A DNA stretch of 64,000 bases from Paraburkholderia dioscoreae (GTDB lineage Bacteria > Pseudomonadota > Gammaproteobacteria > Burkholderiales > Burkholderiaceae). The DNA is taken from assembly GCF_902459535.1 (NCBI RefSeq), contig NZ_LR699553.1:992001-1056000 (forward strand). Direction: 5' to 3'. Numbering within the stretch: position 1 is the first letter of the stretch; every line of letters starts with the position of its first letter. Below the pieces are notes generated by a model. The model saw only the letters and a list, made by a program, of their open reading frames with translations, did not search any database and was not told the DNA's origin. Positions 43,645 through 53,139 of this stretch are shown one piece after another. The position numbers and the translations under genes are program-made.

Positions 43645-43856
43645 AAGAGTACGGGATGTGATGCTGGTGGCCTATCAGTACAAATACTGAGTCGAACGTT
43701 TGTGGGGTTTCCCGACTCCCACAACAATTCCGGCAATCGCGATTCTGCGTGCCTGTGAGTTTCGCATCTTGCGTCTTCTCTACCGGTTGTGCTCCGTGAG
43801 AAGAACGTGATCGCTTTACAGGTTGTCGCGGTTTGGTGCTCTCGCTATTGCAGCTT

Positions 43857-44795
43857 TCAACAAGCCTGGTGCGCTTCGATCAGTTGTGCGTCGCGTGCCG
43901 TCACAGTTGGAAGATGCTGACGCAGAAACTCGACCCACGTCTTGATTCTGGCGTCTGTGTATCTTCTGGACGGATGAAGCGCGTAGATATTCATCTTCTG
44001 GAGCGTGTAGCCGGGAAGTACTCGCACGAGGGTGTGGTTAGATAAACCCTCAAGCGCCGTGTAGATCGGCAATACGCCTATGCCCATACTTGCCCGCGCG
44101 GCCATGCCGATTGCCTCAGGCGTGTTCAACTCCACTGCACCGGATACCTTCATCGATTCGCTTCCGTTGTCGCTCTCCAGTAGCCATTCGTAGGCCGGAA
44201 AAGCGGGGGAATGCAGAATGAGACATTCGTGACGGGCAAGCTGTTCAGGTGAATCCGGCATGCCGCGTTGATGGACATAGTCTGGCGACGCACACAAGAC
44301 GCTGAAAGAGGAGCCCAGTAGATGCGAGACGAGGTCCGAATCTGGAAGCGCCGAAGAAGTTGCCACGACGGCAATATCGGTGCTGCCCTTATACAACTCC
44401 GGCGCCCGCTGGGATAAGGTGAGCTCTACGGAGACGTTCGGATAGCGTGACCTGTACTCCTTGATGGCGGGCAACACGTAGTACTGCCCGATTCCCGTGA
44501 AGCTGTGAACTCGAAGCTTACCCATGGGGCGCGACTGCGCATCACTTGCTTCTTCCTCGGCCATCTCGACGTCCGCCAGAATCTGCTTGCATCTCTGAAG
44601 ATAGATTTCTCCGGCTGGAGTGAGGGCAACCTTCCGCGTTGACCGGTTGAGCAGTCTCGTTCTAAGCCGTGTTTCCAGTTCCGCGACTGCGCGTGAGATT
44701 GCGCCGGGACTTGTATTCAACGTGTTTGCCGCTGCGGTGAACGTGCCCGATTCAACAACGCGTGCAAACACACGCATCTGGTTCAGCGTATCCAT
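43857..44795 (-). CDS. LysR-family transcriptional regulator
   Basis: A 312-residue regulator. The N-terminal HTH is typical (MDTLNQMRVFARVVESGTFT, AAANTLNTSPGAISRAVAEL, RLLNRSTRKVALTPAGEIYL), followed by the periplasmic-binding-like effector domain (GKLRVHSFTGIGQYYVLP, LPDSDLVSHLLGSSFSVLCA, AARASMGIGVLPIYTALEGL). It belongs to the CrgA/DmlR-like branch by its N-terminus. It lies near the end of the catabolic module and points away from the next core genes. Its target may be a divergent promoter in the gene-poor stretch to the right, but no divergent gene is seen. Confidence 0.92.
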   Translation of the reverse strand: MDTLNQMRVFARVVESGTFTAAANTLNTSPGAISRAVAELETRLRTRLLNRSTRKVALTPAGEIYLQRCKQILADVEMAEEEASDAQSRPMGKLRVHSFTGIGQYYVLPAIKEYRSRYPNVSVELTLSQRAPELYKGSTDIAVVATSSALPDSDLVSHLLGSSFSVLCASPDYVHQRGMPDSPEQLARHECLILHSPAFPAYEWLLESDNGSESMKVSGAVELNTPEAIGMAARASMGIGVLPIYTALEGLSNHTLVRVLPGYTLQKMNIYALHPSRRYTDARIKTWVEFLRQHLPTVTARDAQLIEAHQAC

Positions 44796-45528
44796 TCTTT
44801 TCCTTTACTTATTCTCTGGCGCGACGTCGTGTTCGTGAGTGAGGTCGTGTCATCGCCCATCTGCCGCGTTGACTGACTGAGAGACACGCCGACTCTGCTT
44901 ATGATCGAATCGAGCCCGCTATCGGTCAGCGAGCGGCTCGCATCAAGGTCGTCCAGGAATGTCGCCCGGCCCATTGAGTAGAGGTGGTCGGCGTGACTCG
45001 CGGAATCAGCCGCCAATGCGTAAGGCCGTTCGAGCGAGTGCATGCGGTCGATGTTGCCGCTATAACCGGCAACGCCGCATTGAACATCTTTCAGCGCATC
45101 AAGAACCACTCCATCGAATCGGGCCAGCGCTTCTGACTGGCAGGCCCACGTGCCCGCGCACGCACCGTTCGCACGGAAGTCCAGCTTATCATGGGAGCCA
45201 TGTTCCAACGCTTCGTCGCCCCTTCGCCGAGGTCTTCCGTCGCGCCTGTCATGCCTGTGAACGCACCGAGAATCGCATTCGGATATAGGGCACCTATTCG
45301 AACGCCGATTCGGGCAGTAGCCGTCGCGAGGTTGCACTCCCTGCCGCTTGAGCACCGCCGCTCCATCGACACCACATAGACACAGCGCATCGAGAGGATG
45401 AACCGAATGCATTTTTATATCTAGGTGTAAACCCTTATCATTGGGCTCCCCGCCGCGCTGACATTCCGCCGGCTATCCAGAGGCGCTGACGCGGCGCCAA
45501 TCCGCGTTCCAAGGAGCACACCGTCCGG
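44796..45528. other. Gene-poor stretch with possible decayed sequence
   Basis: About 730 bp between the LysR and FUSC genes. Two overlapping minus-strand open frames (45091-45390 and 44783-45412) have protein-like segments in different frames (RIGALYPNAILGAFTGMTGA; LYSMGRATFLDDLDASRSLT). This could be a gene decayed by frameshift, but no family was recognised and no ribosome site is convincing. The FUSC promoter must be in the right part. Confidence 0.4.
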
Positions 45529-47631
45529 ATGCTGAATCGCAAGTCCAACCCGTCGTCGTCTTCTTCGCAGCGCTGGTCGAACTGGCTGTATGCCGTCGCC
45601 AATGCGATTTACCGCCAGCGGCCGGTATGGATGGTGTCGTTTTCGGCGAGCGAGGCCAGTCTGTCGGAAGGTTTGCGGGCGGCGTGCGCATCGACGGCCA
45701 TGCTTGCGCTCGGCAATGTGCTGCACGAACCGACCTTCGCGTGGGCGGCGATCGGCGCCTTCTGGACCTGTCTCGCCGACGCCGCCGGTTCCAACCGCGC
45801 CCGCTTCGCGTCGATGATGGGCTTCGCCGTGTTGTCCACGCTATGCGGCGGCTTGACGGCTTTCGCCTCCGCAGCCGGGACCGTGTTCGCCGCGCTTGCG
45901 TTGCTGGTCTTCACGAGTCTGGGCGCGTTCGGCCGGATCTGGGGCGCCGCCACTGCACAGGTGACGATTCTCGTCGCCACCGCATGCGTCGTGATGGTCG
46001 ACCGGCCAATGCACGATGTTCGGCAAGGCATGGCGTTTCTCGGCGTCTACCTGATCGGCTGCCTGTTTGCCGTGGCGCTGAGTCTGACGGTCTGGCGCAT
46101 TCACCCGTTCAGTACGAGCCGCTCGACGCTGCGCGCTGTGTACCTGCGTCTGGCCGACATCGCGTTGGATAGCGCGCGGCTGCTGGAGCGGCGCGCGGCC
46201 CGCGGTGAGTGGGCCACGCATGCCGCGAAATTTCGCGCCGACGCCCGCGCCGCGCTGGAACGCTCGCGCAAGGTGCTGGCGCGGGTGCCGGCGTCGAGAA
46301 CGGGTGGCCGTGAAACTTACGACACGCTGCTCGGCTTGCTGACCGACAGCGAAGCGTTGTTCGCGTATCTGATCGCCGTCTCCGGCGCATGCGAACGAGC
46401 ACCGGACGACGCATGGCGCGCAAAACGCGCAGTCCGGTTGCTGACGGCCACGGGCGACGTGCTGCGTGGCATCGGCGCGGCAGTCAATGACGGACAGTGG
46501 GCGCGTCTTACCGATTTGCAATTGCGCTTGCGGCGTTTTGCCAGGCGGCTCGAAAGCGCCTTGATGGAACCCGTGAAGCTGAAGTCCGATTTCGAACTGG
46601 TCGACTTCACGCCGGTGTATGCGCAGCCGGAAAGCTGGCGTGATAGCGCGACGCGGCTTTTCACGCGCATCTGGGCCACGCTCAAGGCCAATCTGTCGGC
46701 CGACTCGGTCGGCTTGCGGCATGCGGCCCGCGTCGGCGTGACGACCACGGCGGGCTTTCTCGTGATTCGCGCGCTCGGGCTGCCGTTCGGCTACTGGGCC
46801 ACGATGGCGACGCTGTTGATCTTGCAACCGTCGATTGCCGCTACGTGGCCGCGCAGTATCGAACGGGCCGCGGGCAGCATTGTCGGCGGCGTGCTGGCGG
46901 CGGGTATCGGCTACGCGATCCATTCGCCGCTCGGCATTTCCCTCGCGGTGTTTCCGCTGGTGATGGCGACCATGGCGCTGCGTCCGGTCAGCTACAGCCT
47001 GTTCGTGCTGTTCCTCACGCCGACCTTCGTGCTGGTCGCCGACTTCGCGACGCCGGGCGCCAGCGAATTCGCCTATGCGATCACGCGGCTCGGCAACAAT
47101 GTGCTCGGCTGCGTATTGGCGCTGCTGGCCACGTTCTATCTGTGGCCGACGCGCGAAAAGATCGACTACCGCGCGTATCTGGGCGAGGCGGTGCGCGCCA
47201 ATCTCGCGTATCTGCGAGCCGCGCTGGAGTCGCCCCGTCGCAGCGAGAAGGACATGGAGCGCTTGCGCCGGGCCGCCGGTCTGGGCAGCAATAACGCGGA
47301 GGAAGCCATCGGCCGGATGCGCCTCGAAAAGCTCGAGGACTCGATGGTCGATACCGTGACGCTGACGGTGCTGAGCGTATTGCGCAGAATGGCCGGCACC
47401 GCGACGCAACTGCGTCTGAGCACGAACCGGCGCGATATGCACGATGAGCTCGGCGCCTGGATCGCGACCGTGAGCGCGGACATCGACGCCGCGTTGAATC
47501 GGACCTTGCGGCCGGTTCGCCACGCGCTGCCCGCACGCGACGGGCTGACTTCGCTGGAGGCGGATGCGGTGGGCGAGCTTGCGCTGATGCATCGGCTGCT
47601 CAATGAGCGGATGCGGGAGGCGAGGGGATAG
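45529..47631 (+). CDS. FUSC-family inner membrane protein (YccS/AaeB-like)
   Basis: A 700-residue membrane protein with two blocks of six helices (AAIGAFWTCLADAAGSNRAR through FLGVYLIGCLFAVALSLTVW, then TTAGFLVIRALGLPFGYWAT through NNVLGCVLALLATFYLW), each followed by a long cytoplasmic region. This is the fusaric-acid-resistance/YccS arrangement. Members export aromatic acids or toxic compounds with a membrane fusion protein, or act alone. No partner subunit is next to it. An AAGGAG site lies upstream of the ATG. Function in efflux is likely; the substrate is not known. Confidence 0.9.
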   Translation: MLNRKSNPSSSSSQRWSNWLYAVANAIYRQRPVWMVSFSASEASLSEGLRAACASTAMLALGNVLHEPTFAWAAIGAFWTCLADAAGSNRARFASMMGFAVLSTLCGGLTAFASAAGTVFAALALLVFTSLGAFGRIWGAATAQVTILVATACVVMVDRPMHDVRQGMAFLGVYLIGCLFAVALSLTVWRIHPFSTSRSTLRAVYLRLADIALDSARLLERRAARGEWATHAAKFRADARAALERSRKVLARVPASRTGGRETYDTLLGLLTDSEALFAYLIAVSGACERAPDDAWRAKRAVRLLTATGDVLRGIGAAVNDGQWARLTDLQLRLRRFARRLESALMEPVKLKSDFELVDFTPVYAQPESWRDSATRLFTRIWATLKANLSADSVGLRHAARVGVTTTAGFLVIRALGLPFGYWATMATLLILQPSIAATWPRSIERAAGSIVGGVLAAGIGYAIHSPLGISLAVFPLVMATMALRPVSYSLFVLFLTPTFVLVADFATPGASEFAYAITRLGNNVLGCVLALLATFYLWPTREKIDYRAYLGEAVRANLAYLRAALESPRRSEKDMERLRRAAGLGSNNAEEAIGRMRLEKLEDSMVDTVTLTVLSVLRRMAGTATQLRLSTNRRDMHDELGAWIATVSADIDAALNRTLRPVRHALPARDGLTSLEADAVGELALMHRLLNERMREARG

Positions 47632-47673
47632 TAACGCGGCGCGAGGAAGAGCGACGACGAAGCTGAAGCCGTT

Positions 47674-48030
47674 TCAGGTCGCGCGGGTGGCTTCTTGAGT
47701 CTGCCCGGCTTCGATCGCTTCGTGCTGAGGCTGAGGTTCCGGGTCAGGCTCGGGCTCCGGCTCCGGCATGACCGACTCCAGCGTGCGAAAGCCCGCCGCC
47801 AGCGCCCGCTTCTCAGACGGCGACAGCCGCTTGACCCAATACTCCGCGCGCGACGCGCTCGACCGATCCGCCAGTTCGAACGACGCCAGCACCTGCACCG
47901 GCTTGCGCGAACGCGTATAACGCGCGCCCTCGCCACTCACGTGTTTGTCGAAGCGCGCCTGCACGTCGACGGCAATGCCCGTATAGACGCTGCCGTCCGA
48001 GCATTCGAGCAGATAGAGAAACCACGCCAT
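47674..48030 (-). CDS. GIY-YIG nuclease superfamily protein (UPF0213 type) with Pro/Glu tail
   Basis: A 118-residue protein. Residues 1-80 are a small GIY-YIG domain (FLYLLECSDGSVYTGIAVDV, HVSGEGARYTRSRKPVQVL, SRAEYWVKRLSPSEKR) of the UPF0213/YhbQ type, thought to act in DNA repair or structure-specific cutting. The C-terminal 30 residues are an acidic/proline tail (PEPEPEPDPEPQPQ) not found in the minimal family, possibly a flexible linker. It is 9 bp downstream of the truncated DUF482 gene on the same strand, so the two probably formed one transcript and this gene may have lost its native promoter. Confidence 0.85.
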   Translation of the reverse strand: MAWFLYLLECSDGSVYTGIAVDVQARFDKHVSGEGARYTRSRKPVQVLASFELADRSSASRAEYWVKRLSPSEKRALAAGFRTLESVMPEPEPEPDPEPQPQHEAIEAGQTQEATRAT

Positions 48031-48039
48031 CGGTGCGCT

Positions 48040-48996
48040 TCAGCCTTTAAACGGATTGTGTTCGCGCAGTTCATCCACATACGCGTGGATGCTGTTCTTT
48101 TCGTTGTCGAGAAAATGGCCGACCGCGTCTGCGAAAGCAGGATGCGCGAGCCAGTGCGCCGAGCGCGTCACCGTGGGCAGGAAGCCGCGCGCCATCTTGT
48201 GTTCGCCCTGGGCGCCGCCTTCGAACGCGCCGAGCTTTTCTTCGATGCAGAATTCGAGCGGCTGGTAGTACGCGGTTTCGAAGTGCAGGCACGGCACGTG
48301 TTCCAGCGCGCCCCAGTAGCGGCCATACAGCGTGCCGCCGGTTTTGGCGTCGCGCTGATACACCACGAGCGAACTGGCGATCGGCTTGCCTTCGTATTCG
48401 GCGATCACGAGCAACAGGTTCTCCGGCATCGACGCGCCGATCATGCGGAAGAAATCGAGGTTCAGATACGGACTCGAAAAGTGCTCGCGGTAAGTTTGCC
48501 GATAACACTTGCTGAAGAAACGCCAGTCCGCGTCCTGAATGTCCTCGCCGCGAAGCCGGCGCATGGTCACGCCGGCTTCATGCACTTTGCGCCGCTCGGC
48601 GCGAATGTTCTTGCGCTTCTTCTGTTCGAGCGTGGAGAGGAAATCGTCGAAGTCGCGATAGCCGTCGTTGAGCCAATGGAACTGCACGCCTTCGCGTTGC
48701 ATCATGCCCATTTCGGTGAGCGCGTTGGCTTCCGTTTCGGTGGGAAACAGCACATGCAGCGACGACACGTCGGCCTGCTCGGCGAACGCCATCAGCGTGG
48801 CCGCCAGATGCCTGAGCGCATGCGTATCCGCCGACAACAACCGGTTGCCTTGCACCGGCGTGAACGGCACCGCGCACAGCAGCTTCGGGTAATACGGCAA
48901 GCCGTTGCGCTTGTAGGCGTCGGCCCAAGCCCAGTCGAACACATAGGTACTAGTCAAGAATAGAGCGTTTTGTGTCCAAGTAGGGTTTACGTGCAT
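48040..48996 (-). pseudogene. DUF482 (peptidogalycan-type GNAT-fold) gene truncated at its 5' end
   Basis: From YVFDWAWADAYKRNGLPYYP to the C-terminus the protein is a typical DUF482/BioF2-like acetyltransferase (RNGLPYYPKLLCAVPFTPVQ, HWLNDGYRDFDDFLSTLEQK, MARGFLPTVTRSAHWLAHPA). Family members are about 380 residues and begin with roughly 70 more residues before YVFDWAWA. Here those are replaced by an unrelated 17-residue stretch (MHVNPTWTQNALFLTST), so the original 5' end has been removed at about 48,945. The remaining 318-residue frame is open and could still be translated, but it lacks the N-terminal part of the fold. The break marks the left edge of the defence island. Confidence 0.8.
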
Positions 48997-49189
48997 CTGT
49001 ATCTAAGCTTTTCGAAGGCGACCGCAGGGAGCCGAGAGACTTTAGGTTGAGGGCAAGCATGCCCGAAACCGGTGGGGGTCCGGGGGAGGGGCGCGGAATG
49101 TCGATGATAAGTTGTTGAAAAATATATTGTTTTTTCCATTTCTTCGACTAGATTCCATTTTGTGCCCAACCCTCCCAACGGAGCCGACC

Positions 49190-49486
49190 ATGGAAGCAAT
49201 CACTCCGGACAGCCTTGACATCATCCTGGCGAATGAGAGGGACCGCCGTACCTTCGCGTACCTCGTCGACACCTGTGGGCTTCAACGGGTAATCAAGGCC
49301 CGCCAGGCGCTTCCTGGACGTACCCGGCCCTATGTTTCCAACATTGCCAAAAGTCTCGGTGTCACCATACCAGAAGGCGTCGTAATCACGCCACGGGAAG
49401 AGGGGCGTCGGCACCTGTCTGAAATCAAAGATTTTCTGGCCGCGCGGATAGTTGCTGCTCCCGCAACACAAGTCCGACGCAACTAA
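49190..49486 (+). CDS. Small island-borne protein of unknown function
   Basis: A 98-residue protein; the ATG at 49190 follows GGAG in ACGGAGCCGACC. It is helical with the conserved-looking segment VIKARQALPGRTRPYVSNIAKSLGV. Similar small proteins (ALPGRxRPYxSNIAxxLGV pattern) accompany mobile genetic elements, but I cannot name a family. It is the first gene inside the left island boundary and stands 152 bp before the ABC-3C operon, so it may belong to the mobile element rather than to the defence system. Confidence 0.6.
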   Translation: MEAITPDSLDIILANERDRRTFAYLVDTCGLQRVIKARQALPGRTRPYVSNIAKSLGVTIPEGVVITPREEGRRHLSEIKDFLAARIVAAPATQVRRN

Positions 49487-49638
49487 CAAAAATACGTATG
49501 GACGAAGTATCATTCGGCATCAGAAAGCTTTCGTAAGTCTGTCTGCTTTCAATTCCGGGGATGCCGCCAAGACTCATTCGAATGCCGACCTTGGTGGTCA
49601 AGGGTGTGCGTAGTCAGCAGAAGAACTGGGCGTAGCAC

Positions 49639-50856
49639 GTGGCAAACGAAAAGAGCTTTACCGACAAGACCAGCGCGGATGATAAAAGTATTGGATTTGA
49701 CTACCAGTACTACTACTTCCTCGACAGAATACTCAACCTAAAACCAGGGCAATCCGTTGGCCTTGAAGTAAAAGACGACGTGCATACGGCGCTCAACGCC
49801 GATTTCAACATACTCGTCCAGCTCAAGCACACGGTTCAAAGTAACGCGAAGGGCGAGCCAATAGCGTTGACCGAACTCGATTCGGACCTCTGGAAGACGC
49901 TTTTCAACTGGTCGCAGGTAATCACAGATTCGGCGGAAGGGCGCGAAACCTTTGGTGCACAAATGCGGTTCGTGGAGAACACGAGGTTCCTTCTTGTCTC
50001 TAATAAGTCGCATTCCAAGTCGAATCAGTTTCTTCAGATACTCGACCAGTTCCATGCGGGCGAAGAAGACTTCGAACAGCTGCTTGGTCACTTGAAATTT
50101 CTAAACGGTAAGACTGCCGACGACGGTATTAGAGGCTATATCGATGCGGTGCTGAAGTTGTCGCCCGATGTCCTCAAGGCGTTTTTCGTGAATGTCCGCT
50201 TGGAGCTCGAACTCGACGACATAATTGGCCGCGTGAAGGTCTCCCTTCTCGCGAAAATTATCGATACCGACAAGCTGGAAACCGTTTTTTCTCGTCTCGA
50301 TTCCAATATCAGAACCGACAACTTCATTGCCATCAAGCGTGGCGAGTCAATAGTCATCAGCTTCGATGACTTCATGAAACGGTACAAGCGTATTTTCGAC
50401 GACGGACGTACAAAAAAGCTGGTCTATCCAAAGTTCACTCCGGAGTTGCCGGACGACATCTTCGCGCAGAAATTCATCAAGCGTCTCCTGGAGATTGGTG
50501 ACATTACCGATTCTGACGAGGAGCTCGCCATCGATTACACCACCTACAAGCTGCGTATATCGAGATATCTGGAGCAGTGGGTTCAGGAAGGTGACCTTGT
50601 CCGCGACGAAATCGAAAACTTCCATGAAGAGGTATTCGTTCGTTGGCGAAACGAGTTCCGGGTGGCTTTTCGCGGCTGTAATAGTCCGCAGCAGATTATC
50701 GACGCGGCGATGGATTTGCTGATGACTCTAAGGCGCGACCAGTTCAGCTTGGGCGAGACCGAACTTACGACAACATTGAGTAACGGGGAGCTCTACTATC
50801 TCTCTGACGCTGGACAGATAGGCTGGCATAAAGATTGGAGCGGCAATGAGCAATAG
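49639..50856 (+). CDS. ABC-3C system effector with Cap4-like nuclease domain
   Basis: A 405-residue protein that heads a three-component ABC operon. The N-terminus carries a restriction-nuclease-like pattern: Gly19-x2-Tyr22-Gln23 (GFDYQYYYFLDRIL), Glu43 and Asp46-Asp47 (VGLEVKDDVHT), and Gln61-x-Lys63 (ILVQLKHT). This is the E/D-QxK pattern of Cap4-type DNA nucleases. The remainder is helical and unassigned. GTG or ATG-like starts are possible; the frame begins at 49639 (GTG). It overlaps the middle-component gene by 11 bp. In described ABC-3C systems the effector is thought to cut DNA when the ATPase senses infection; that is family knowledge applied by analogy. Confidence 0.8.
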   Translation: MANEKSFTDKTSADDKSIGFDYQYYYFLDRILNLKPGQSVGLEVKDDVHTALNADFNILVQLKHTVQSNAKGEPIALTELDSDLWKTLFNWSQVITDSAEGRETFGAQMRFVENTRFLLVSNKSHSKSNQFLQILDQFHAGEEDFEQLLGHLKFLNGKTADDGIRGYIDAVLKLSPDVLKAFFVNVRLELELDDIIGRVKVSLLAKIIDTDKLETVFSRLDSNIRTDNFIAIKRGESIVISFDDFMKRYKRIFDDGRTKKLVYPKFTPELPDDIFAQKFIKRLLEIGDITDSDEELAIDYTTYKLRISRYLEQWVQEGDLVRDEIENFHEEVFVRWRNEFRVAFRGCNSPQQIIDAAMDLLMTLRRDQFSLGETELTTTLSNGELYYLSDAGQIGWHKDWSGNEQ

Positions 50857-51292
50857 ATGGTCCGGATACAACAACGTGGGGATTTGCTCAATTGCGCTAA
50901 TGAGCGTCCTTGGACACTCGAAGGGCGTGACGCTCCCGAAAGCCCTGCTTGTGATGCCGCTCGTCATGCACGATGTAACCGTTCGTTATCTAGGCAATTC
51001 TCGAGTCGCGCAGAGAGAAGCTGCAGCATTGGTCGCCCAACGGCCTGATTTGTTCGCGAACTTTTCAACCCGTTTCGACGACAGTTTGGCAGTAACGATA
51101 AACGCGATACAGCTACTCGTGGCGGCCGGGTTCGTTCAATTCGACGACGGTCTGACATTGCTTAAGCCATTGGAAATTGATGCCGCGTTTGGCAAGCGAG
51201 CACAGAAAATCGTCAAAGCGGCCGGGCACATCGCTTCGCTCCTCGCGAGCCCGGTCGAAGAACTGTATCTAAATTTCAGGGTGAAGCTTTGA
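50846..51292 (+). CDS. ABC-3C system middle component
   Basis: A 148-residue helical protein matching the three-component ABC middle-component type: WSGYNNVGICSIALMSVLGH at the N-terminus, ALLVMPLVMHDVTVRYLG, and VTINAIQLLVAAGFVQFDDG. It sits between the nuclease effector (11-bp overlap) and the DUF3732 ATPase (ATGA-type overlap of 4 bp), so all three are translationally coupled. In related systems this subunit bridges the effector and ATPase. No catalytic motif is seen. Confidence 0.82.
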   Translation: MSNRWSGYNNVGICSIALMSVLGHSKGVTLPKALLVMPLVMHDVTVRYLGNSRVAQREAAALVAQRPDLFANFSTRFDDSLAVTINAIQLLVAAGFVQFDDGLTLLKPLEIDAAFGKRAQKIVKAAGHIASLLASPVEELYLNFRVKL

Positions 51293-53139
51293 ATTTTGGC
51301 ATTGATTCCATCACGCTTTGGTCAAAGAGCGGTGAGCAACGAAGCCTGGCATTCGAGCGCAACCGGGTAAATGTGCTCACGGGCGGTAGTCACACCGGTA
51401 AAAGCGCTTTGCTTGACATCATCGATTACTGTTTTCTGGCCAGCTCGCATAAGCTTCCTGACAGCATCATCAACGAGAACGTCGGCTGGTATGGGCTCAC
51501 GTTTTACGTGAACGACAAGACCTACACCATTGCACGCAGGAGCCCGTTAGACAACGCGGTGTCGAAAGACTATTACTTCTCGAGCACCGGCGCTGTTCCG
51601 GACGCGCCACAGCCGAACACAAGAGAGGACGACATCAAGTCGATACTGGAGGCTGAGTTCCATATCGACGACAAGGTCACGGTCGCATATGGCGGGCGGG
51701 CGCTGAAGGCGGGCTCGAAGGTGTCGTTCAGATATTTCTTTTTGTTCAACACCATTTCCGAAGACATCATCACTAACAGCAAGGTGTTCTTCGACAAGCA
51801 GTCTGAAGAGCGGTATCAGGAGGCTTTGCCGCGCATATTCGATATGGCGCTCGGAATCGACGACCTCTCAAACATTGCCGCGCGCGAGAGGAAGGAGGTC
51901 CTCAGGAAGGACCTTTCGAGGCTCCAGCGCAAGGACGCGCATCTCGGCCAAGGGCGGGAAACGTTTGATGAGGAAGTACGCGATATCGCTGTTAAGGCGG
52001 CTGAATACGGGTTGATAGATAGTGACCCTGAAAAACTGTCCATCGACAGTGTACGGAGTGCGATTCGCGACGCTGCGTCACCGGAGGCAGGGCGCGCCCT
52101 GAACCGATATGTCGAAGCAAGTGCCAAGCTCTTTGTCGTTGAGCGGCGGTTGCGAAAGCTCAGGCAGTTCACGTCTGAATACCGCTCGTACAAAGACACG
52201 TTGAAGAACGCGGAGGACAGCCTTCGGCCAATCGAGCAGCTTTTGAAGCAGGCGCCGACGCTCTTGAAGTCGGAGATTTTCGATGACCTTATCAGCAGCC
52301 TTAAAACGGACCTGTCGGCAGTCAAGAAATCCATCGCTGGCAAGCAGCCGGTGGACGGGCAGATAAGCGCGATGGTCAAGTCACTCGAGGAGGAACGCGA
52401 GACGCTGCAACGCGACCTCTCCGGGCTTCCGCAGGAGCCGAAATCTTTTGCGTCAGAGCGCGAAAAGTGGATGTTCGTTGGTGAGGCGATGGGGCGATTT
52501 AATGCCTACGAGGGAGCGAGAACGCCGGCCGTTCTCCAGTCAGCTACTTCCGACGAAGCAGACCTCCAACAGCAAATGGACGATATCGAGGTACGTGACG
52601 TAGAGGAAACCCGGCAGGCCGTTGTCTCCATGATTAACGAGATTGCGCTCGCTCTGTTGAAGGAAACAGCCAATGCGCTTGCGAACTACGCCAGCTACCA
52701 GACCGACTTTGCATACAAGGAAAAGCGCTTGCGACTACGAAAGCCGCGTTCCAAGCTGATTGAGAACGTGGGCAGCAGTTCGAATCACATGTTCCTGCAT
52801 CTGCTGCATTTCCTTGCGCTGCATGAAGTTGCCATCAGCCACAAGTCGATGTTCATCCCAAGCTTTCTGATTATTGACCAGCCGAGTCGACCGTACTATC
52901 CGGACGAGAAAGCGAACGACAATGTGAAGCTTACGAACAGCGACAGCGAGAAGGTCTCAATCGCTTTCAATCTGCTCAACAATTTTGTCGCTCGTATGAA
53001 CAACGATTATCAGACGGAATTTCAGATGATTGTCTTCGAGCATGTCCCGCGGGATACCTTCACGGGCATGAACTACGTGCACCTCCTGCCCGAATTCCGC
53101 AATGGGGAGGCGCTCATTCCGCAGTCCTGGCAAGTGTAA
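51289..53139 (+). CDS. ABC-3C system ATPase (DUF3732)
   Basis: A 616-residue SMC/Rad50-like ATPase. Walker A is Gly32-GSHTGKS39 (LTGGSHTGKSALLDIIDYCF). A long coiled coil follows (about residues 200-470: LRKDLSRLQRKDAHLGQGRE, TLKNAEDSLRPIEQLLKQ, EEERETLQRDLSGLPQE). The C-terminal lobe has MFLHLLHFLALHEVAISH and the Walker B-like FLIIDQPSRPYYP, with Gln after the Asp as is typical of DUF3732. It is the third gene of the operon. ABC-3C systems are predicted defence systems; the ATPase likely senses abnormal DNA or nucleoprotein and activates the nuclease subunit. Confidence 0.9.
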   Translation: MNFGIDSITLWSKSGEQRSLAFERNRVNVLTGGSHTGKSALLDIIDYCFLASSHKLPDSIINENVGWYGLTFYVNDKTYTIARRSPLDNAVSKDYYFSSTGAVPDAPQPNTREDDIKSILEAEFHIDDKVTVAYGGRALKAGSKVSFRYFFLFNTISEDIITNSKVFFDKQSEERYQEALPRIFDMALGIDDLSNIAARERKEVLRKDLSRLQRKDAHLGQGRETFDEEVRDIAVKAAEYGLIDSDPEKLSIDSVRSAIRDAASPEAGRALNRYVEASAKLFVVERRLRKLRQFTSEYRSYKDTLKNAEDSLRPIEQLLKQAPTLLKSEIFDDLISSLKTDLSAVKKSIAGKQPVDGQISAMVKSLEEERETLQRDLSGLPQEPKSFASEREKWMFVGEAMGRFNAYEGARTPAVLQSATSDEADLQQQMDDIEVRDVEETRQAVVSMINEIALALLKETANALANYASYQTDFAYKEKRLRLRKPRSKLIENVGSSSNHMFLHLLHFLALHEVAISHKSMFIPSFLIIDQPSRPYYPDEKANDNVKLTNSDSEKVSIAFNLLNNFVARMNNDYQTEFQMIVFEHVPRDTFTGMNYVHLLPEFRNGEALIPQSWQV

